Notes: generated by a model not told the origin, from the sequence alone. A stretch of DNA of 64,000 nucleotides from Bradyrhizobium sp. cir1 (GCF_014198245.1 NZ_JACIHE010000022.1:1-64000), one strand, 5' to 3'. Shown: positions 18,726-27,034, counted from the stretch's first letter. Program-made: numbers and translations.

Positions 18726-18911
18726 ATGACGGATCGGGAGAACTCATCGGCCTTTCAGATGCTGCCCCTGCGCGCGCGGCGCGTGTTCGCTGCGATCGAG
18801 CGGGCGATCGGCGACCGCTCGGGAAGCCGGATGTTGCGCTCGATCCATTTGGAAAGCTCTGTTCGTTTTGCCGGGATAGTACCCGTAGAGCGCGAGCGCG
18901 GACTTCCGTAA
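18726..18911 (+). CDS. Short hypothetical protein, possibly truncated
   Basis: The ATG has a strong GGAGG 7 nt upstream. The 61-residue product starts MTDRENSSAFQMLPLRARR and continues as helix (VFAAIERAIGDRSGSR), which resembles the start of small winged-helix proteins on mobile elements. The last 20 residues do not fit, so the 3' part may be frameshifted. Confidence 0.35.
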   Translation: MTDRENSSAFQMLPLRARRVFAAIERAIGDRSGSRMLRSIHLESSVRFAGIVPVERERGLP

Positions 18912-19286
18912 TCGCTGTCATTGAGTTAAATCCCGCCGGAACAGTGGATCGGACTGGCTAAGGTCGTCGTAGGGATACAACTTTCATGAGTGACGAAACA
19001 CAAGCCAATCCAAGTGCGGTTAGCGACAAGCCGCCCCGAATTTCGTTCGCGGAATTCGCCAGCGGGTCGAGAGCCTGAAGATCTTGATGAGGCGCGGACC
19101 CGGCTCGATGTCGATCAGTCCGAGATGGTCGAGCAGCTTCACCGATGGCGAGATGGACTGCCGCCCGATGTGATGATCGAAGCGGCCGGAACGTCAGCAA
19201 GCTCCCTCATCGCCTTCGCCATGCCATCGGCATTCTGTTCGGCGGTCTCCCACTCAACAGGGCGGCCCCGCTTGGCGCGACGCCGA
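18912..19286. other. Decayed stretch next to a tRNA-derived site
   Basis: A 31-codon frame from the ATG at 18986 (MSDETQANPSAVSDKPPR) could be the start of a lost gene. Nothing else can be supported. Confidence 0.3.
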
Positions 19287-19323
19287 CGGCAGGGGTCGAA
19301 CCTGCAACTTGCGGATTAGAGCT
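19287..19323 (-). repeat. 3' fragment of tRNA-Arg(TCT)-like sequence, probable old attachment site
   Basis: On the minus strand the sequence reads CTCTAATCCGCAAG and then a perfect T-arm (GCAGG-TTCGACC-CCTGC), matching the 3' half of tRNA-Arg with anticodon TCT. The 5' half and the CCA end are absent. Such 3' pieces are what integrative elements leave behind. Confidence 0.5.
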
Positions 19324-19496
19324 GGTGCAAACCAATCAAGCGGCCACCCTGCATCGTATAGCTGCCACCCGGACCTGAGCGCTCGTCAAAAAGGCTTACT
19401 CTCCCAGAGGCCTGGGATGCCCTTAACAGATTGGAACGTTGTGTCCACTTTTGTACTTAGCAGGCAGCCACAACGGAGTGGGCTGGAGGGCGGGCC

Positions 19497-19883
19497 GTGC
19501 AAAGTCCATTGCGGATATTGGTTGTCGAGGACGATTACCTCATTGCGGAAATGGTCCGGGAAGCGCTGGCAGAGGGAGGCTTCGAGACTGAGATAGTCGC
19601 ATCCGGCCAGGAGGCGCTCGCGCTGATTGATGACGACCGAAAATACCGCGCGCTTGTTACAGATATCAATTTGCAGGACGAACTCACGGGCTGGCAGGTG
19701 GCAAAACGCGCCAGAGAATTGTTCGCCGACCTCCCTGTGGTTTACATGACCGGCGCAGCTGCAGACGAGTGGGCATCGAGTGGCGTTCCCAACAGCGTTC
19801 TTCTGACCAAGCCATTCGCGCCCGCGCAGGTCGTTACCGCTGTGTCTCAATTGCTAAACGATACGCCCCCGCCGAATGAGTAA
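19497..19883 (+). CDS. Single-domain response regulator (CheY-like)
   Basis: A 128-residue receiver domain and nothing else. The acidic pocket is EDD (residues 11-13), the phospho-acceptor is Asp56 in VTDINLQ, the conserved Thr is in YMTGAA and the Lys in LTKPF. The GTG start at 19497 has GGAGGG 7 nt upstream. It receives phosphate from a histidine kinase, but no kinase is adjacent (the kinase relic at 12.6 kb is not a likely partner). Without an output domain it must act through protein contacts. Confidence 0.9.
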   Translation: MQSPLRILVVEDDYLIAEMVREALAEGGFETEIVASGQEALALIDDDRKYRALVTDINLQDELTGWQVAKRARELFADLPVVYMTGAAADEWASSGVPNSVLLTKPFAPAQVVTAVSQLLNDTPPPNE

Positions 19884-20379
19884 TGCCGCATGAGTTGGCG
19901 CCCTCTTTTTTAGAGCCGACGCTCACTTCCGATGTTGTGCCCTCAGCTGCCTAAGAATGATGTGCGCAGCACGTCGACTGTGCCCATCTAGTTCAGACAT
20001 CGGCCTGCTCTACTATTTTTATCCGCTGAGACCCCTAACCCGTCAGGCTTCGGCGAGGTAGGGAAACCTTCCCGCGAAATCAGTATCAAGTTGGAAGCGG
20101 CTCTCACTCCCCGAAGCCCCGGCCTGCCTTGTGCGAAACTGGCTGCAGCCTGGCCCGGCAGCACGAGCGCAGTTTGGCCGGATCTGAAATGCGTCCGAAG
20201 TGGGTAGGTTTAAGCGCGAAAGCTGCCAAGGCAGGCCCGTCACCTGGAGTGTTAAGGCAGCTTCGGTCCAAACCGCTTGGTGCATAGCCGACGGCCAACC
20301 GGTCCAATCGCCGACCGCCAAAGCCAGAGGACGATTCAACCGCACGTAGCCTCGCACTGTCTGCGGCGTCGGCTCGTCG
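19884..20379. other. Stretch without a convincing gene
   Basis: A minus-strand frame of about 100 codons (20043-20357) is open but lacks a start site and known motifs. Confidence 0.3.
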
Positions 20380-20724
20380 CTATTTCTTCTTCGCAGGCCC
20401 GAAATCCGGCTGCCAGGCGGCTTCCTTGCGGCTTGGCGCCGCGGCGATCACCTTGGTCTTTTCCTTCTTCGGCTTCTTGGCTTCGCGATTACCACGTTGC
20501 TGGCCCTTTGCCATGTCGACCTCCTTTAGTGGCTTAAGTTCGTCGAATTCGTCCGACTGCAGTACCCGTCCACGCGGGGTGCAGACCCTGACGTCCATGT
20601 AGCCTTCGCGCAGCAGTTTCCGTGCTAGGCGCAGTGCGACTGTCGCAGTACCGCGGCCGAGATTGGAGCTGCCGTATTCGTTGGTCCCGCTGACCAGATA
20701 CGGCACCCGTGTTGCCCTAGCCAT
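20380..20724 (-). CDS. Small hypothetical protein, perhaps two fused small proteins
   Basis: The frame encodes 114 residues. The first 70 (VPYLVSGTNEYGSSNLGRG, ALRLARKLLREGYMDVRV) look like one small folded protein. The last 44, from the Met at 20514, are a Lys-rich protein (MAKGQQRGNREAKKPKKEK) of a type I know as an independent gene in rhizobia. A strong AAAGGAGG sits just before that internal Met. Either a stop codon between two genes has been lost, or the second protein is also made from the internal start. Confidence 0.55.
   Translation of the reverse strand: MARATRVPYLVSGTNEYGSSNLGRGTATVALRLARKLLREGYMDVRVCTPRGRVLQSDEFDELKPLKEVDMAKGQQRGNREAKKPKKEKTKVIAAAPSRKEAAWQPDFGPAKKK
20519..20527 (-). 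promoter_or_regulatory. Strong internal ribosome-binding site
   Basis: AAAGGAGGT on the minus strand lies 4-5 nt before the ATG at 20514. It argues that the 44-residue Lys-rich protein is translated on its own. Confidence 0.6.
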
Positions 20725-21151
20725 TGAGGATGGCGGCTCCGCACACGAGAAGTAAAAGAAACAAGGGAGCGATCACCGGCGGCGCGATCCATTCCGAAAG
20801 GCGAAAACGCTGCATCGAACGCTCCTGCGTAGCCTTTGGCGGGAGCACACGTGACCCTCAGTCACCGGTCGAAGCCGTTGAGAACTGCGGTGATGGCAGC
20901 GACCCTACGCCCCCGCTAAGTCTTTAGCGAGCGCTAAATGCTTCGCAGGCGACGATCGCGCCGCGACGAAGAGCTGGCTATTGTCGGGCCATGGGAGCAT
21001 GGTCGACCCGGCCTCGGCCGGGCTTCACTCGCGAAGGGCAGGCGTGCATGAACTTCCGATCGCGGCGAAAACCAGTTCGGGCATTCCTTCCTCATCCGCG
21101 GCATCGAACGGCTTGCGCCCGCAGGACCGAACAGGGATGCAGGTGTCACCG
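20725..21151. other. Stretch without a convincing gene
   Basis: Nothing supported. The plus-strand frame extends upstream of the next gene to 20981, but without a start signal and with non-protein-like composition. Confidence 0.3.
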
Positions 21152-21448
21152 GTGACTGATCACACTGTCGATCTCGACAAGCATCGCGGCATGGCCGCGC
21201 AGAAAGCGACCGATTTGCGCCGAGCGCTGGCGGAGGTCGAGAACAATCTGCGCGAGCTGCGTGAGCGCGAGGCCGACCTGGAGAACCACCTGCTGACAGT
21301 GGCTGCGGCGTCATGGCCGGAGGCCGCAGCCAAAGCGCGGTATCTTCTCAACCTCTATGCTGCAAGCCTGCCCGCCGAGGACACGCGCCACCGCGCCCTA
21401 GTGGCAGCACTGTTCGACGATTTCGTCAGGTTGTCGGGAGAGGACTGA
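21152..21448 (+). CDS. Hypothetical coiled-coil protein, about 98 aa
   Basis: After TDHTVDLDKHRGMAAQKA a long helix with heptad character (LRRALAEVENNLRELRERE) leads to a second helical block (AAKARYLLNLYAASLP, LVAALFDDFVRLSGED). I have seen this type of protein only as an uncharacterised rhizobial family. The start is either the GTG at 21152 (weak AGGTG upstream) or the ATG at 21137. I prefer the GTG because the residues before TDHTV do not look like protein. Function unknown. Confidence 0.6.
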   Translation: MTDHTVDLDKHRGMAAQKATDLRRALAEVENNLRELREREADLENHLLTVAAASWPEAAAKARYLLNLYAASLPAEDTRHRALVAALFDDFVRLSGED

Positions 21449-21569
21449 GGTGAACGAGCGGCCGCCTTCTCCGCGACCCATGCCATGCGCGCGACTGGGA
21501 AGCGCGCCGCCGCGGGCGGTGATTTCACGCGCGATATCGCCGCACGCGATCAGCCTAACGGAGTGAGCC

Positions 21570-21848
21570 ATGACACTAACCAGCGGCCGTTTCATCGGCC
21601 ACGAATATGACCGGATGATTGTTCGGTTCTCGATGCACGATGGAGCCAAAGAGGTTCCCTGCGCGATCTCAACCTCGGCGATGGACCATCTCGAGGGCGG
21701 CCCACAAGTCAGACCCGAGCAGCGCGAAGCCCAGTTCACGCGCCTGCGGGATCGTATCGAAGCATGTGCCGCAAGCAAATATAACGCGACGGAGTTCGAA
21801 GGCACGCCACCGGGAATCGTGCTGCGAGGCATCGATTTCAGGTCGTAG
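21570..21848 (+). CDS. DUF1488 family protein
   Basis: A 92-residue protein fitting the DUF1488 family: FSMHDGAKEVPCAISTSAMDHL, then a helical half (FTRLRDRIEACAASKY) and a final strand GIVLRGIDF. The family is small, cytoplasmic and uncharacterised, and common in alpha- and beta-proteobacteria. GGAG is found 7 nt before the ATG. Its stop overlaps the 3' end of the convergent rpsU gene by 11 bp. Confidence 0.75.
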   Translation: MTLTSGRFIGHEYDRMIVRFSMHDGAKEVPCAISTSAMDHLEGGPQVRPEQREAQFTRLRDRIEACAASKYNATEFEGTPPGIVLRGIDFRS

Positions 21849-22119
21849 AAGCGCGGGCTTTGACCTCCGGCAAGGGCGGCTTGCGCTCGAAAGGCTTCTT
21901 CTTTGGCGGCGCCGGCAGCAGTCCTTCTCTGATCGCCTGCTTGCGGGCGAGCTTGCGGGCTCGTCGAATAGCTTCAGATTTCTCGCGGGTCTTTCTCTCC
22001 GACGGCTGTTCGTAGGAGCGCCGCTGCTTCATTTCGCGGAACACGCCCTCGCGTTGCATCTTCTTTTTGAGAACACGAAGGGCCTGCTCAACATTGTTGT
22101 CTCTGACAAGTACCTGCAA
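21838..22119 (-). CDS. rpsU: 30S ribosomal protein S21
   Basis: A 93-residue S21. QVLVRDNNVEQALRVLKKK, MQREGVFREMKQRRSYE and RARKLARKQAIREGL are the classical family blocks. The C-terminal tail (Pro/Lys-rich) is longer than in enterobacteria, as in other alpha-proteobacteria. I place the start at the TTG at 22119 (GAGGA 8 nt upstream), where homologues have their Met. The open frame reaches an ATG at 22188, but those residues are not S21-like. As in other rhizobia it sits near a cold-shock gene and is likely one of several copies. Confidence 0.9.
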   Translation of the reverse strand: MQVLVRDNNVEQALRVLKKKMQREGVFREMKQRRSYEQPSERKTREKSEAIRRARKLARKQAIREGLLPAPPKKKPFERKPPLPEVKARASTT

Positions 22120-22401
22120 TTGATAGTCCTCGCTTTTGGCTGCAAATGGGGCACCTCCTGCAGGCAGCCAAATGCGCAGGAGCTTCATTGGGAGTTTGAG
22201 GATAGCGGCGGCGATATTCGTCGCGCACTCGACGTGCTGATCTGCTTGCAGCAGCGATGCAGCCTGGTGACATCAACGTGCCCACTCTCCTTGACGACTG
22301 TCAATCAAGAAAGCCCTTCATAAAGACCTGCGGACTCAATCAAATCCTCCCTGGTCGGAGAACCAGAAAGGGCCGGAGACGAAACAAAATGGCTTCCCAC
22401 C

Positions 22402-22429
22402 TTGCAAAATCCGAAAAGTGATGTATATT
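22402..22429 (+). promoter_or_regulatory. Promoter of the second cold-shock gene
   Basis: TTGCAA-N16-TATATT, a good sigma-70 type promoter. It implies a 5' leader of about 125 nt before the cspA start, the long leader typical of cold-inducible csp mRNAs. Confidence 0.5.
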
Positions 22430-22559
22430 AAGAGTTGTTCGATTAGCCGCTGTGCCTTGTTGAATGCGCCCGCGGGCTCCTTTTCCAAAGACATCGACGA
22501 AGTTGAAGGTCACCGTGTGATTGTCACGCGGCACGCGCTTGCGCGCTTTGGAGAAGAAA

Positions 22560-22769
22560 ATGACGACAGGTACTGTTAAGTGGTTCAATGGCCAAAAGGG
22601 CTTCGGTTTCATTCAGCCGAACGACGGCGGTAACGATGTGTTCGTTCATATCAGCGCTGTTGAACGAGCTGGCCTTTCCGGACTCGGAGAGGGTCAGAAA
22701 GTCGCTTTCGAGATCAAGACCGATAAGATGCGAGGCAAAGTCAGCGCTGAGAATCTCTCGCTGGCTTGA
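22560..22769 (+). CDS. Cold-shock protein (CspA family), second copy
   Basis: 69 residues, one cold-shock domain with intact RNP1 (KGFGFIQ) and RNP2 (DVFVHISA). The start at 22560 is supported by GGAG 6 nt before and by the family N-terminus MTTGTVKWFNGQKG. It is a nucleic-acid chaperone. It differs from the copy at 4182 in about a third of positions, so they are paralogues and not a recent duplication. The long leader suggests post-transcriptional control by temperature. Confidence 0.95.
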   Translation: MTTGTVKWFNGQKGFGFIQPNDGGNDVFVHISAVERAGLSGLGEGQKVAFEIKTDKMRGKVSAENLSLA

Positions 22770-22865
22770 TATCTTAGCGCCGTTTCACGGATGTACTGAA
22801 GCGGCAGTGCGGCCCGCTCGATCGCAGGGTTGAGCGGGCATTGCGCGTTCCAATTTGGATGAGAC

Positions 22866-23105
22866 ATGACTGGCAAGAGGACGGCCGAACCTTCGCCTGA
22901 TAGCATCGCGCGCGTCAACCGGCAGCGTGTGGCCAGGGAGGAGGGCGCCCTAGCTCTGGCGGATGCGAACCGCCGGGCCGTTGAAGTCCGTCTGAACATG
23001 CAGCGGCTTCGCGCGTTGCGGGAAGCCAAGCTGTTGGAGCAAGCGAGTGCGCGGACGGCCCTGCCGCCCGCAAAGAAGAAGCGCACCAAAGGGATTGCTG
23101 GATGA
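22866..23105 (+). CDS. Small hypothetical protein, 79 aa
   Basis: A highly charged, all-helical protein (RVNRQRVAREEGALALADAN, LNMQRLRALREAKLLE) with a basic C-terminus (PPAKKKRTKG). No domain recognised. The ATG has GATGAGAC before it, a weak but acceptable site. It is one of a run of short plus-strand genes from here to 25.0 kb. Confidence 0.5.
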   Translation: MTGKRTAEPSPDSIARVNRQRVAREEGALALADANRRAVEVRLNMQRLRALREAKLLEQASARTALPPAKKKRTKGIAG

Positions 23106-23171
23106 GGCTGCCAGCCCTATCGGCAGCGCGACGTAAGTTGCGATCTTCATCACAAGGTGGGAGGAAGGCAT

Positions 23172-23408
23172 ATGCTGAACGATTTGCGGATCGCTCCCGA
23201 ACCCGACTCGCGTAACGGACATTCCGTCGCCTTTGTGCTGGCCATCGGCACAGTCCGGCAAATGTGCCGCCTTCAGACCACCTTCGTGACGCAGAATCAG
23301 GCTTTCAGCTATTTGCACAAACATCGCGAGCAATTCGAGCGCCTCGCCCGCGAGCGGTTCGCGGTGGGCCAGATCGAAGACGGCTTGATCAAGCTGACGA
23401 TGTTGTAG
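23172..23408 (+). CDS. Small hypothetical protein, 78 aa
   Basis: Starts MLNDLRIAPEPDSRNGHSV. A hydrophobic strand (AFVLAIGTVRQMC) and a long helix (FSYLHKHREQFERLARER) follow. The ATG at 23172 has GGAGG 6 nt upstream and is the clear start. An ATG at 23157 is in frame but has no site. I associate the family with Bradyrhizobium/Rhodopseudomonas. Function unknown. Confidence 0.6.
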   Translation: MLNDLRIAPEPDSRNGHSVAFVLAIGTVRQMCRLQTTFVTQNQAFSYLHKHREQFERLARERFAVGQIEDGLIKLTML

Positions 23409-23571
23409 GCGAATAGCCGGGCAACCCGGCTGGGCGCGTTGAGAGCGCGTGCGAGGCTCGCGGTTATTCATTGCGCCAGTGGTCCCCTTTACGATGAGGA
23501 ACCGATGCAGGCGTCGCCTGTTGTCCCTGGTACGGAAGCGACGCGACCACCCCCACAAACCTGCAGTGCAG

Positions 23572-23940
23572 ATGAACGCGAAATCGAAGAGCCGTAACCA
23601 TCATGGTGCGCCAATGGATTTTCGGCCGACACCTTTGCTGCGGGCGGCGATCGTCAAGTGGGCGGAGCGCCAAGGAGAGAGGCTCACCTTGTCGCAGGCC
23701 ATCTGTGAGCTGGTCGAAAGTGGCCTCAAGGTAAAAGGAGCGCACCCATCCGGAGACAGGCAAGAGCGGCGCGCCCGCAAGATGGCCGGCGAGACGATAG
23801 ACGACATGATCAGTGCCAACATGACCGCCGACGTTAAAGCTGCGAGCAAGCGACACCTGCTTGACGGGCCTGAAGAGTTTAGCCGCGTTCGCGTTGATCG
23901 CCGAAAGGCAAGTCGATCTGCTGACCGCGGCGAGCGATAA
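23572..23940 (+). CDS. Ribbon-helix-helix-like protein, paralogue of 17339-17731
   Basis: About 122 residues. TPLLRAAIVKWAERQGERLT and LSQAICELVESGL fit an RHH-type strand-helix-helix. The tail (KMAGETIDDMISANMTADVK, LLDGPEEFSRVR) matches the tail of the minus-strand RHH protein at 17.3 kb, so both come from one family. The start is uncertain: Met at 23572 or 23614. Likely DNA-binding. Target unknown. Confidence 0.55.
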   Translation: MNAKSKSRNHHGAPMDFRPTPLLRAAIVKWAERQGERLTLSQAICELVESGLKVKGAHPSGDRQERRARKMAGETIDDMISANMTADVKAASKRHLLDGPEEFSRVRVDRRKASRSADRGER

Positions 23941-23992
23941 CCGAACGTGAATGGCGCCTAATGCGCCGCCGTTCAATTTGGAGTTTTGAGAG

Positions 23993-24181
23993 ATGATGAG
24001 AGCAAGTGAGTTTGCCCGTGATCGGGTCATTCGCGAAGCCAACCAAGCATTCAAGGCCCCCGAGCCGCAGACCCCGACGACCGACTACGCAAAGGCGCAG
24101 CGGTCCTTCCAGGAAAATCGCGAGCGCTTAAAGGCGCAGCGGCTGGCGCGCGAGGCCAATGCAGGGATGAACCGACCGTAA
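23993..24181 (+). CDS. Small hypothetical protein, 62 aa
   Basis: A hydrophilic helical protein (SEFARDRVIREANQAFK, YAKAQRSFQENRERLKAQRL). GAGAG lies just before the first ATG. The second ATG, directly after, is equally possible. It belongs to the run of short rhizobial orphan genes. No function can be proposed. Confidence 0.5.
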   Translation: MMRASEFARDRVIREANQAFKAPEPQTPTTDYAKAQRSFQENRERLKAQRLAREANAGMNRP

Positions 24182-24329
24182 CGAGCTGTTCGGGGGCGTT
24201 TGAACCGCAGACAACGGTCTGCTTATGGTGAGCGCACTTCTCAAGCGCGCTTGCAGCACTGCAGGCGGTGAAACCGGCGAGCCGGCTTACTTTGATGTGG
24301 TTAGGCGGGGGGCCCGACCGCGACGGGTC

Positions 24330-24456
24330 CAAGTTCAACATATTCAGCACCGCGACCACATACGTCGAGAGCTGGCAGAGCCGATCCCCGCCCGGTGCGA
24401 CGCGCACGGGGAAACTCCGCCGGATGGCCCGCGAGGATATGGAGGAGCAGCGAAAG
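24330..24456 (+). pseudogene. Decayed duplicate of the small gene at 24743
   Basis: The DNA encodes VQVQHIQHRDHIRRELAEP and, in a shifted frame, RRMAREDMEEQ. These correspond to QVQHIQHRDRILRELAGP and RQMVRKDIEEQ of the intact gene at 24743-25033. The N-terminal half is missing. Left-over of a tandem duplication. Confidence 0.55.
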
Positions 24457-24563
24457 TTGCTCAACGAGCTAAGGCCGCCTCAGTGTCGCGTTGAACCTTT
24501 CAGCGCCCTGCGCAGACACATAAGATCGGGATTTTACAGTCTCCCTCCCGGGGCTGGAAACGC

Positions 24564-24599
24564 CGCCGCCTGCGCTGGATTTAAGCAGGCGGCGTTTTT
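24564..24599 (+). terminator. Strong Rho-independent terminator
   Basis: CGCCGCCTGC and GCAGGCGGCG form a perfect 10-bp stem around an 11-nt loop, followed by TTTTT. It closes the run of small genes before the next transcription unit. Confidence 0.85.
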
Positions 24600-24742
24600 G
24601 CTTCTGCGATCCCCGCAAACTTCCAGTGTCCTAATCCGATTGCCGGGTGTCCTAGTTAGGACAGCACCTCAACGGTACTTCCGTATTTGCCCCCAAGTCC
24701 TAACCTTGTTCTGCGGAGTCCTAATTTGGGGTAAGGTAGCTG

Positions 24743-25033
24743 ATGGACCGCGAAATGCTCCAGAGGCACCTAGAGCAAGCCCAGCGCCATGTTGCGCAAC
24801 GCGAACGGCATATTGCGGAGCAAGAACTAAGGATCAATGACCTTGCCCGCCTAGGGCAGGACACAACCGAGGCCCACAAGCTCCTCGACAACTTTTATGC
24901 GAGCCAAGTTCAACATATCCAGCACCGGGACCGCATACTTCGAGAGTTGGCTGGGCCAGTCCCGCCGCCCGATCCAGATCGCACAGATCAAATTCGCCAG
25001 ATGGTCCGCAAGGACATCGAGGAGCAGCACTAG
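24743..25033 (+). CDS. Small coiled-coil hypothetical protein, 96 aa
   Basis: Starts MDREMLQRHLEQAQRHVAQ and continues as one long amphipathic helix (RERHIAEQELRINDLARLG), then HIQHRDRILRELAGPVPP and a charged end. It is probably a dimeric coiled coil, cytoplasmic. It lies after a strong terminator, so it has its own promoter. A broken duplicate sits 300 bp upstream. Function unknown. Confidence 0.6.
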   Translation: MDREMLQRHLEQAQRHVAQRERHIAEQELRINDLARLGQDTTEAHKLLDNFYASQVQHIQHRDRILRELAGPVPPPDPDRTDQIRQMVRKDIEEQH

Positions 25034-25233
25034 GTCAAGCAACGCGGGCCTCTACGTCACACAATCGGGCCTCTTTCATTTCAGCCCACGTTGACTTCCG
25101 CTGCTGCCGCACGGAGTCTGTCACTATGGGAGCAATGCAGACATTGCTTTATTCGCATCGCGCCGGGTTTGTGGGTACACGGCCTAGCGTTAGCCGATGG
25201 CTAATCTGGCTGGCAGGGCCAAAGGGGAATTGA

Positions 25234-25821
25234 ATGAAGGCATTGTCGATAGTTTTCGTGTTGCTCACCACCATTGGGGTTGCCAAGGCCGAAGAAGCCG
25301 CGCCGAGCCGGATCGACAGCATCACCAAATCTGCGCGCGACATGATGCCTGCGATGCCATCCTTGCCTTCCGTGTCCCTGCCGTCGATGCCGGACCTTTC
25401 GCTCCGGGACTTCTTGGACACTACGGGCAGGCTGATGACCGAGTTCAACACCTTCACCCAGCAAGTCGGCGATGCGCTGCCGATCCTCGAACAGATGGGC
25501 TATGAGGTCACGACCTTCAAAGTGACGTGGGGCCTACCGCCGAAAGCCCGGCTTCGCTTGAAATCAAACGGCAACGCCGACATCCAGAAAGTAAATGCCA
25601 TCGCTGCCAAGGCGACGAGTGGCGGCGTGCTGGTCTCGGCCCTGATCACCAGCGCAGCTACAGCGAAGCGCATTCAGAACACAATGAAGCTCGGCACCGC
25701 TTACCTCGACGTGGACTTCGCTGTCCCGCCTCGGGTCAACATGAAGTTCGTCAACCTCCGGGCCAGTGAGAAGGAAGAGTTGCCGCGCGACACGGATGAC
25801 TTGGAAATTTCGTGCAAATAG
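25234..25821 (+). CDS. Exported hypothetical protein, first gene of a two-gene unit
   Basis: 195 residues with a signal peptide (MKALSIVFVLLTTIGVAKA). A Pro/Ser/Met-rich spacer (PAMPSLPSVSLPSMPDLSL) precedes a folded domain with two alternating strand-helix parts (YEVTTFKVTWGLPPKARL, then GTAYLDVDFAVPPRVNMKF). I recognise no family. Its last 10 bp overlap the start of the membrane nuclease gene, so the two are cotranslated and probably act together. It would be periplasmic or envelope-bound. Confidence 0.7.
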   Translation: MKALSIVFVLLTTIGVAKAEEAAPSRIDSITKSARDMMPAMPSLPSVSLPSMPDLSLRDFLDTTGRLMTEFNTFTQQVGDALPILEQMGYEVTTFKVTWGLPPKARLRLKSNGNADIQKVNAIAAKATSGGVLVSALITSAATAKRIQNTMKLGTAYLDVDFAVPPRVNMKFVNLRASEKEELPRDTDDLEISCK

Positions 25822-26807
25822 AACCGCCACTATCCCTTCGTCTCGCCTGTGGAGCAGCCGTGTTCGTCAATGTAACCAACGGAATTAAGACGTGGCTTGT
25901 GGGCCTCTTCGCCTCAACCATCACCCACACGACGCGCCCCGAAGACCGGGTCCTCGCGATACGCTGGCTCAGCCAATCACGCGAGGTCGTTGCAAGCCAA
26001 GCCAGCTCCCTCGAAAAGCTGAGGCAGTTGAACGCGCTGATCAATTCGCGGACGACCATCAAAGCGATGGCCAAGAGCATATCTGCAACCGCCTCGAATT
26101 ACCGGAAGTCGAACCTGCCGTTGTCGATGAAGATCGCGCTACCGGCCACGCTCGCCGCGATCCCGTTCGTCGGCGGTCATGCCGCTGGCATAGCGGCGTT
26201 TGGTGGCGCTCTCGGCGTCCCGGTGCTGCTGCTGGTCTTTCTCGGTACTGCAGGCATCACCTCGATCATCGAAGCGGTCGTGACAAACCCCGAGGCACGG
26301 ACCCATATTGCTGAAATCATCGACATCATCATTGAGGACGAGTGGCTACGTCAGACTAGCGTGCAGATGAAGGCCGCGATGAAAGAGCAGCCGATGGACC
26401 CCACCCGTTTCGCAATGCCGGTGGAAGAGATGGCGCTCCGACAATACCTGCTCAGCATGGACCCTTTTAATTTTGAGCAGCACAGCATGAGCTTCTTTCA
26501 TAGGGCTGGCCTTGAAGCTTGGGCTACTCGAAAATCGAACGACTTTGGTGTCGATGGCTTTGCCGTCCATCCTGACGGCCTGATGATCGTCCAGTGCAAG
26601 CGAAACTCGACGGAGAACAAAGTAGGGCGACCGACCATCCAGCAATTCAAGGGAGTTGTGGAAGAGCAAAATGCCCATCGCGGCTACATCATCACTACGT
26701 CAACGTTTACAGAGGAAGCCATTGCATCGACAGCCCTGACTGACAAGATCATGCTCGTTGCGATGGATGATCTGGTGCGCTGGCATGCAGAGCCACCGGC
26801 ATTTTAG
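25812..26807 (+). CDS. Membrane-anchored Mrr-like restriction endonuclease
   Basis: 331 residues. The middle part (about 100-165) has two hydrophobic helices (LPATLAAIPFVGGHAAGI and VPVLLLVFLGTAGITSI), a hairpin membrane anchor. The C-terminal 110 residues are an Mrr_cat-type PD-(D/E)xK nuclease: DFGVDGF near residue 243, then MIVQCKRNST near 261 with the QxK variant, then RPTIQQFKGVVEEQNAHRG and GYIITTSTFTEEA. It should cut DNA at the membrane. The GTG start at 25812 overlaps the previous gene. Fusion of Mrr to membrane helices is known in putative defence proteins. The coupling to an exported partner is unusual. Confidence 0.75.
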   Translation: MQIEPPLSLRLACGAAVFVNVTNGIKTWLVGLFASTITHTTRPEDRVLAIRWLSQSREVVASQASSLEKLRQLNALINSRTTIKAMAKSISATASNYRKSNLPLSMKIALPATLAAIPFVGGHAAGIAAFGGALGVPVLLLVFLGTAGITSIIEAVVTNPEARTHIAEIIDIIIEDEWLRQTSVQMKAAMKEQPMDPTRFAMPVEEMALRQYLLSMDPFNFEQHSMSFFHRAGLEAWATRKSNDFGVDGFAVHPDGLMIVQCKRNSTENKVGRPTIQQFKGVVEEQNAHRGYIITTSTFTEEAIASTALTDKIMLVAMDDLVRWHAEPPAF

Positions 26808-27034
26808 CCTCCGGCCATGGTCCGGAGAGCGCGGCGGTTCGGCGGGAGAGCGAGGAGGAGTGGCGCTAGACCCCACCCCGACAAACCGACACCAAGAGGG
26901 CCCCGGGTCACCATTCACTCGGCGGTGACATTGGTGCGCCCGGCGCGGACCCCGGTGTCCGCTATGTCGGGTAGCGGACAGCAACTGATCCGGGACGACT
27001 TCGTTATCGATCAGCAGTCAAGGAGTGATCGATC
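26808..27034. other. Intergenic stretch
   Basis: Long frames run through here but with Arg/Pro/Gly-rich composition. No gene called. Confidence 0.3.
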
